16,704 bases of DNA from Bacteroidales bacterium (GTDB taxonomy: Bacteria; Bacteroidota; Bacteroidia; Bacteroidales; Marinilabiliaceae). The stretch lies in assembly GCA_004552385.1 (NCBI GenBank), contig SFOL01000034.1, positions 1 to 16,704 of the forward strand, in the 5' to 3' direction. The position numbers and the translations under genes are program-made. Positions 13,492 to 16,704 of this stretch are shown here, in pieces. The notes under the pieces are model-generated. The model saw only the letters and a list, made by a program, of their open reading frames with translations, was not told the DNA's origin and searched no databases. Numbering within the stretch: the first letter of the stretch is position 1; each line of letters starts with the position of its first letter.

Positions 13492-14820
13492 ATGCGACAA
13501 ACCAAAGACCCTCTTTTGACGCGCCGGCTCACTGATGCCGAGGTGCGCTACGTCTTCGCCCACCTCGGCCGGATGGTTGAGGCCGATAATCCCATCGAGA
13601 CCCTCATTGACTGGCCTCGCACTGCCGGCACGCTCCGTAAGGATTGCCGGGTGAGGGGGGTGCCTGTACTTTTCTCCGACGCCCCTGACATGCCAGAGCC
13701 GTTCGACGTGGTCGGCGGGCGAGTCGTCGTAGCGCACGATCTGGTCAAGAGCGCGTTTTTCCTCCTCTCCGCCTATCAGGAGTGGGCGTCGGGCTCTGCT
13801 GACGAGTGGGGACGTTTCCCATATGAGGAGTCGATACAGAAGGAGCTCGGGATTGAGCATATTGCCGTTGTCAACCATTACTTTATGTGGATGACCGAAG
13901 CCCTGCTGAGACAGTGCCGGATAAATGGGATCAGATGTCAGGTCAAGTCACCTCTCGGCGGGCCTTCGCTTCATTTGTCTCATGATGTCGACACCGCCCG
14001 ATATTTCACTCTCCGCAAAAGCCTCTTCCGTTGCGCCCAGACGCTCGGCCTCCGCAGGTGCGACACCAGCCGCCGCAGGATGGCTCGCGCCGCGGCGGTC
14101 TCCTTGCTCCGTATGGCGGGGCTGCGCAATGACCCCGACCCTTATTGGAGTTTCGACTTTATTCAAGACAATGAGGCGTTCCTCGGTTTCAAGTCCGAGT
14201 GGTTCTTCCTGCCCGACGATGGCGGACCTTTCCCTCCCGACTATGATCTTACGACCGACGCCGAAATTCGCTCAGTAATAGATCAGCTGTCATCTCGAGG
14301 TAATACAATCAGCCTTCATGCGCCAATAAACTGCAACACGTCAGCTATTTATGCAAATTGGCTTAAAGTTCTGCAAGATGTCTGTCCGTCCCTCTCTCGT
14401 CATGTCCGTCAGCACTTCCTCGCCATCTCTGCGCCCCGCTCGTTCCGGGCCATGCAGGAGGCTGGGCTCTCGGCCGACTTCTCTTTCGGCTTCTCGCGCC
14501 ACGAGGGGTTCCGCAACAGCTATTGCATGCCGTTTCGCCCATTTGACCATGACAGTCAGTCTATGCTCGACATCGAGGTCGTGCCACTCGCCATGATGGA
14601 CGTCTCTTGCCTCGTCCACCGTCACATGTGCTACGACGACATCTTCCTTGCCGCGGGAGAGATGCTCGACGAGGTCCGTCTTTTCGGTGGAGTCTTCAGT
14701 CTCCTGTGGCACAATTCAACATTCGATGAGGTCTACCACCCGGGCGTCACTAAATTCTATGAGGATCTCCACCTATTTTTCTCGCAATACCAGTTGCGAC
14801 AATTCACACTCCAGCGTTAA
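13492..14820 (+). CDS. Polysaccharide deacetylase-like protein (DUF7033-type N-terminal domain)
   Basis: The 442-residue product resembles Bacteroidetes proteins in which an N-terminal DUF7033-like domain (about 1-130, with DLVKSAFFLLSAYQEW at 83-98) precedes a divergent NodB-type carbohydrate esterase domain. Metal-site candidates are H164, D165 and D167 in LSHDVD. A second motif, usually LHPSY in relatives as I recall, reads LHAPIN (H276). Further family marks are RQHFL (306-310), DFSFGFSRHEGFRNS (329-343) and LLWHN (404-408). No signal peptide is visible, so it is probably cytoplasmic. The family is commonly found in surface-glycan loci. A glycosyltransferase gene follows 75 bases downstream. 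The altered second motif leaves catalytic activity open. Confidence 0.82.
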   Translation: MRQTKDPLLTRRLTDAEVRYVFAHLGRMVEADNPIETLIDWPRTAGTLRKDCRVRGVPVLFSDAPDMPEPFDVVGGRVVVAHDLVKSAFFLLSAYQEWASGSADEWGRFPYEESIQKELGIEHIAVVNHYFMWMTEALLRQCRINGIRCQVKSPLGGPSLHLSHDVDTARYFTLRKSLFRCAQTLGLRRCDTSRRRMARAAAVSLLRMAGLRNDPDPYWSFDFIQDNEAFLGFKSEWFFLPDDGGPFPPDYDLTTDAEIRSVIDQLSSRGNTISLHAPINCNTSAIYANWLKVLQDVCPSLSRHVRQHFLAISAPRSFRAMQEAGLSADFSFGFSRHEGFRNSYCMPFRPFDHDSQSMLDIEVVPLAMMDVSCLVHRHMCYDDIFLAAGEMLDEVRLFGGVFSLLWHNSTFDEVYHPGVTKFYEDLHLFFSQYQLRQFTLQR

Positions 14821-14841
14821 GTCGCGCCAACCGGATAGCGC

Positions 14842-14871
14842 TTGTGAGTACCGCCATTTTGCATAACTTCG
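14842..14871 (+). promoter_or_regulatory. Candidate promoter of the glycosyltransferase gene
   Basis: TTG (14842-14844), a 19-base spacer and TAACTTCG (14864-14871) resemble the Bacteroidetes TTTG-N19-TAnnTTTG promoter with one mismatch in each box. Transcription would begin close to the ATG at 14896. Confidence 0.4.
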
Positions 14872-14895
14872 TGTAGACTTAAATTGCAATAGACC

Positions 14896-15798
14896 ATGGC
14901 TCCTATAGCCCTCTTCGTGTATAATCGCCCAGACCATACGCGTCTCACACTACAGTGCCTCGCGGCGGCCGACGGCGCGGCAATGTCCGACCTCTACATC
15001 TTTGCCGACGGTCCGCGAGTGCCCGACGACTCCGATGCCGCCGGCAAGGTGAGGGAGCTTTGCCGGGCCGCCACGGGGTTCGCCAGCGTGACGCTCGTCG
15101 AGCGCGACCGGAATTACGGCCTCGCGGCGAATATCCTCGGCGGTGTCAGTGACGTGCTCGACCGCCACGGGCGCGCCATAGTCATTGAGGATGACGTCAA
15201 TGTCGCCCCCTTCTTCCTCAAGTATATGAACGCCGCGCTCGAGTTCTACCGCGGAAGGGGCGTGTTCTCAATCGGAGGCTATACGCCGGACGTCGCCATA
15301 CCCGCCGATTATCCTTACTCCACGTTCGTCATGCACCGCAATTGCTCGTGGGGGTGGGCTACGTGGAAAAGCGAGTGGGATAAGGTTGATTGGCAAGCCC
15401 CCACCTTCGATTCTTTCATTCGCAATTCGTCTTTGCGCCGCCGTTTCAACGAGCCTGGCGACGACATGACCCCCTTCTTGCTGCGCTGGAAGACTGGCGC
15501 CCGCGAGATGTGGGACATCGTCTTCTCTTATGCCGCTTTCTGCGCTGGCGAGCCGCACGTCTACCCGCGCAAGAGCCTTGTGCGCAATGTGGGCAACGAC
15601 GGCTCCGGAACCCACGTGGCTCCGACTACAAAATATGACGCTCCGCTGGCTGCCAATGTCAGCCTCAACAACTTCTGCCCAGGTGTCGCGCCAAATAGGG
15701 ATATCGTCAGGGAATTTCACAGGTTCTACTCGACATCGGTCTTCCGCAGGGTGCTCAATGCGCTTATGAGGTGGCGCTACATTATCTTCGGCCGTTGA
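14896..15798 (+). CDS. Glycosyltransferase (GT-A fold, sugar transferase family)
   Basis: The 300-residue product resembles nucleotide-sugar glycosyltransferases of a Bacteroidetes group. Its N-terminal opening is PIALFVYNRPDHTRLTLQCL (3-22), with LYIFADGP (33-40) and a metal-binding-type acidic triplet VIEDDV (96-101). A conserved RNCSWGWATW segment (148-157) follows and probably contributes to the acceptor or catalytic site. No signal peptide or clear membrane span is present. The basic C-terminal helix (RRVLNALMRWRYIIFGR) could touch the membrane face. It probably adds a sugar to a lipid-linked or surface glycan; donor and acceptor are unknown. It follows the deacetylase-like gene by 75 bases and precedes the DUF4468 gene by 19 bases. 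Confidence 0.85.
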   Translation: MAPIALFVYNRPDHTRLTLQCLAAADGAAMSDLYIFADGPRVPDDSDAAGKVRELCRAATGFASVTLVERDRNYGLAANILGGVSDVLDRHGRAIVIEDDVNVAPFFLKYMNAALEFYRGRGVFSIGGYTPDVAIPADYPYSTFVMHRNCSWGWATWKSEWDKVDWQAPTFDSFIRNSSLRRRFNEPGDDMTPFLLRWKTGAREMWDIVFSYAAFCAGEPHVYPRKSLVRNVGNDGSGTHVAPTTKYDAPLAANVSLNNFCPGVAPNRDIVREFHRFYSTSVFRRVLNALMRWRYIIFGR

Positions 15799-15817
15799 TG
15801 AACAGAAAGATTAAGCG

Positions 15818-16510
15818 ATGAAAGCTAAGCTGTTCGCTCTCGCCCTCTGTGCCGCCTCCGCCTTTTGCGCTGAGGCAGGCGCCCATATTATAAGGTATGA
15901 TGAGCTTGCAAAATACGCCGTGGAAAAATACGGCGAGGATTGGGAGGAGGCGGCCACGAAGATAGCGGCCGAACATCCTCTCGACGCCAACAATGCGTTC
16001 ACGTTCACCGAGGTGCTCCAGGCCCCGGGCATGGACGCCAACAAGATCTACGATGAGCTGCAGATGTGGTTCACGTCGACCTTTGTCGACTCCAAAAGCG
16101 TGATACAGACGTCAGAGCGCGAGCGCGGACTCATAATAGCGCGTGGCTTCATCTCCGGCACTGGCAGTAGCGTGGGCGCCTTCACGAGCGTGGGCATCAG
16201 CATCACACCGACCATAAAGGTGCAGATTAAGGACGAGAGGATAAGGGTCACATACTCCGTACCCTTCTATATCGAGGTTCAGGCTGGCTCAGGCATTCTC
16301 TGTGACTTTGGCGATGTGTTCTACAAGACAAACGTCACGCTCGATAAGACTTTCCCGTTCGGCGAGGTCAGCGGTTTCAGCAAAAGGGCGAGGCGTAGGG
16401 CCTACGGCCGCTCGCTCGTCATGTGCAACGCGTATGCCAATGTGGTGCTTGACAAGCTCGACAAGGTCATTAAGAATGGTTTCGACGGCTCCGCGAATGA
16501 GGAGTGGTAG
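15818..16510 (+). CDS. Secreted DUF4468-type protein (TBP-like fold)
   Basis: The 230-residue product starts with a signal peptide (MKAKLFALALCAASAFCAEA, cleaved near residues 20-22). No acceptable lipobox is visible around C11 or C17, so a lipoprotein is unlikely. From about residue 52 it resembles DUF4468, a Bacteroidetes domain with a TATA-binding-protein-like fold: LDANNAFTFTEVLQAPG, KIYDELQMWF, then RERGLIIARGFISG and a beta-rich region ending in ITYSVPFYIE-like strands. The C-terminal third is basic (KRARRRAYGRS). Its function is unknown. It lies 19 bases after the glycosyltransferase gene and is probably in the same transcript; a strong terminator follows 48 bases after the stop. Confidence 0.8.
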   Translation: MKAKLFALALCAASAFCAEAGAHIIRYDELAKYAVEKYGEDWEEAATKIAAEHPLDANNAFTFTEVLQAPGMDANKIYDELQMWFTSTFVDSKSVIQTSERERGLIIARGFISGTGSSVGAFTSVGISITPTIKVQIKDERIRVTYSVPFYIEVQAGSGILCDFGDVFYKTNVTLDKTFPFGEVSGFSKRARRRAYGRSLVMCNAYANVVLDKLDKVIKNGFDGSANEEW

Positions 16511-16550
16511 ATAACTACCATCTGACGCATGGCGCATAAGACGTGTGCCA
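16505..16550 (+). repeat. Two small inverted repeats at the 3' end of the DUF4468 gene
   Basis: TGGTAG-ATAA-CTACCA (16505-16520) overlaps the stop codon. TGGCGCA-TAAGACG-TGTGCCA (16530-16550) contains one G-T pair. Neither has a T-tract. Together with the terminator that follows they form three stems in a row in the 3' untranslated region. Confidence 0.5.
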
Positions 16551-16558
16551 GACGAAAG

Positions 16559-16606
16559 GGCGGGCCGTGTACAGATTCATTCGTACACGGCCCGCCGTAT
16601 TTTTTG
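16559..16606 (+). terminator. Strong rho-independent terminator, probably bidirectional
   Basis: A perfect 14-bp inverted repeat, GGCGGGCCGTGTAC (16559-16572) and GTACACGGCCCGCC (16583-16596), has a 10-base loop and is followed by GTATTTTTT on the plus strand. It ends the glycan-segment transcript. The minus-strand gene at 16610 ends just beside it; on that strand the tail CCCTTTCGTC is weak, but the stem could still serve both. Confidence 0.88.
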
Positions 16607-16609
16607 CGT

Positions 16610-16704
16610 TCATAGCTTCTCCACCTCCTCAGTGCTCAGCCCCGTGCAAGCTGCTATGGTTTCGGAGTCAATTCCCCTCTCTTTCATGCCCTTTGCCACT
16701 TTCT
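16610..16704 (-). CDS. C-terminal end of an Rpn-like nuclease / putative transposase family protein (partial)
   Basis: The last 30 codons on the minus strand read KVAKGMKERGIDSETIAACT followed by GLSTEEVEKL and a TGA at 16610-16612. The pattern A..MK..GI..E.I...TGLS.EE...L is the characteristic tail of the Rpn / PD-(D/E)XK nuclease family transposase group, widespread and multicopy in Bacteroidales. Everything N-terminal of this is outside the window, so the nuclease domain cannot be checked. It is transcribed toward the plus-strand DUF4468 gene, with the shared terminator between. Confidence 0.6.
   Translation of the reverse strand, partial: KVAKGMKERGIDSETIAACTGLSTEEVEKL

Overview
The window looks like the chromosome of a GC-rich member of the order Bacteroidales, possibly Muribaculaceae-like. 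The reasons are: a probable type IX secretion (T9SS) C-terminal sorting domain, a DUF4468 protein, a DUF7033-type deacetylase-like protein, a bacterial GH3 protein beside a deoxynucleoside kinase, several Bacteroidetes-type promoters (TTTG / TAnnTTTG-like), and few Shine-Dalgarno sequences. The family assignment is inference; the order is fairly safe. No stretch longer than 300 bases lacks a gene. The longest are 1-237 (transposase tail plus terminator) and 4231-4476 (TPP riboswitch leader).

Layout. (1) 1-237: the C-terminal end of a probable IS transposase entering from the left, then a rho-independent terminator. (2) 238-4476, minus strand: a thiamin operon thiS-thiG-thiC-thiH behind a clear TPP riboswitch. 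The leader holds two mutually exclusive pairings that could hide or free the thiS ribosome binding site. No thiF lies next to it. (3) 4477-7692, minus strand: thiE with its own promoter and no riboswitch, followed after 7 bases by an 823-residue secreted protein built from two ~290-residue repeats, an Ig-like domain and a T9SS-like tail. This protein has no obvious role in thiamin synthesis. (4) 7730-9202: a long-chain polyprenyl diphosphate synthase (minus) and a QueD-type 6-carboxytetrahydropterin synthase (plus), diverging from a 57-bp shared promoter region.

(5) 9213-11432, minus strand: a GH3-family adenylating enzyme and a deoxynucleoside kinase whose catalytic EPV motif is altered. (6) 11511-13329, minus strand: a tight operon dtd-mazG-like-deoC (D-aminoacyl-tRNA deacylase, nucleotide pyrophosphohydrolase, deoxyribose-phosphate aldolase) ending in a terminator. 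(7) 13422-16600, plus strand: a polysaccharide-deacetylase-like protein, a glycosyltransferase and a secreted DUF4468 protein, ending in a strong, probably bidirectional terminator. (8) 16610-16704, minus strand: the last 30 codons of an Rpn-like (PD-(D/E)XK / putative transposase) protein.

Functionally the window is mostly housekeeping: thiamin thiazole and pyrimidine synthesis, quinone side chain, queuosine precursor, nucleotide salvage and cleaning, and D-amino-acid proofreading. It also holds a short surface-glycan segment. I saw no CRISPR array, tRNA, rRNA, phage or defence system. The points most worth following are the TPP leader model, the split of thiE away from riboswitch control together with the duplicated secreted protein, and the altered active site of the deoxynucleoside kinase.
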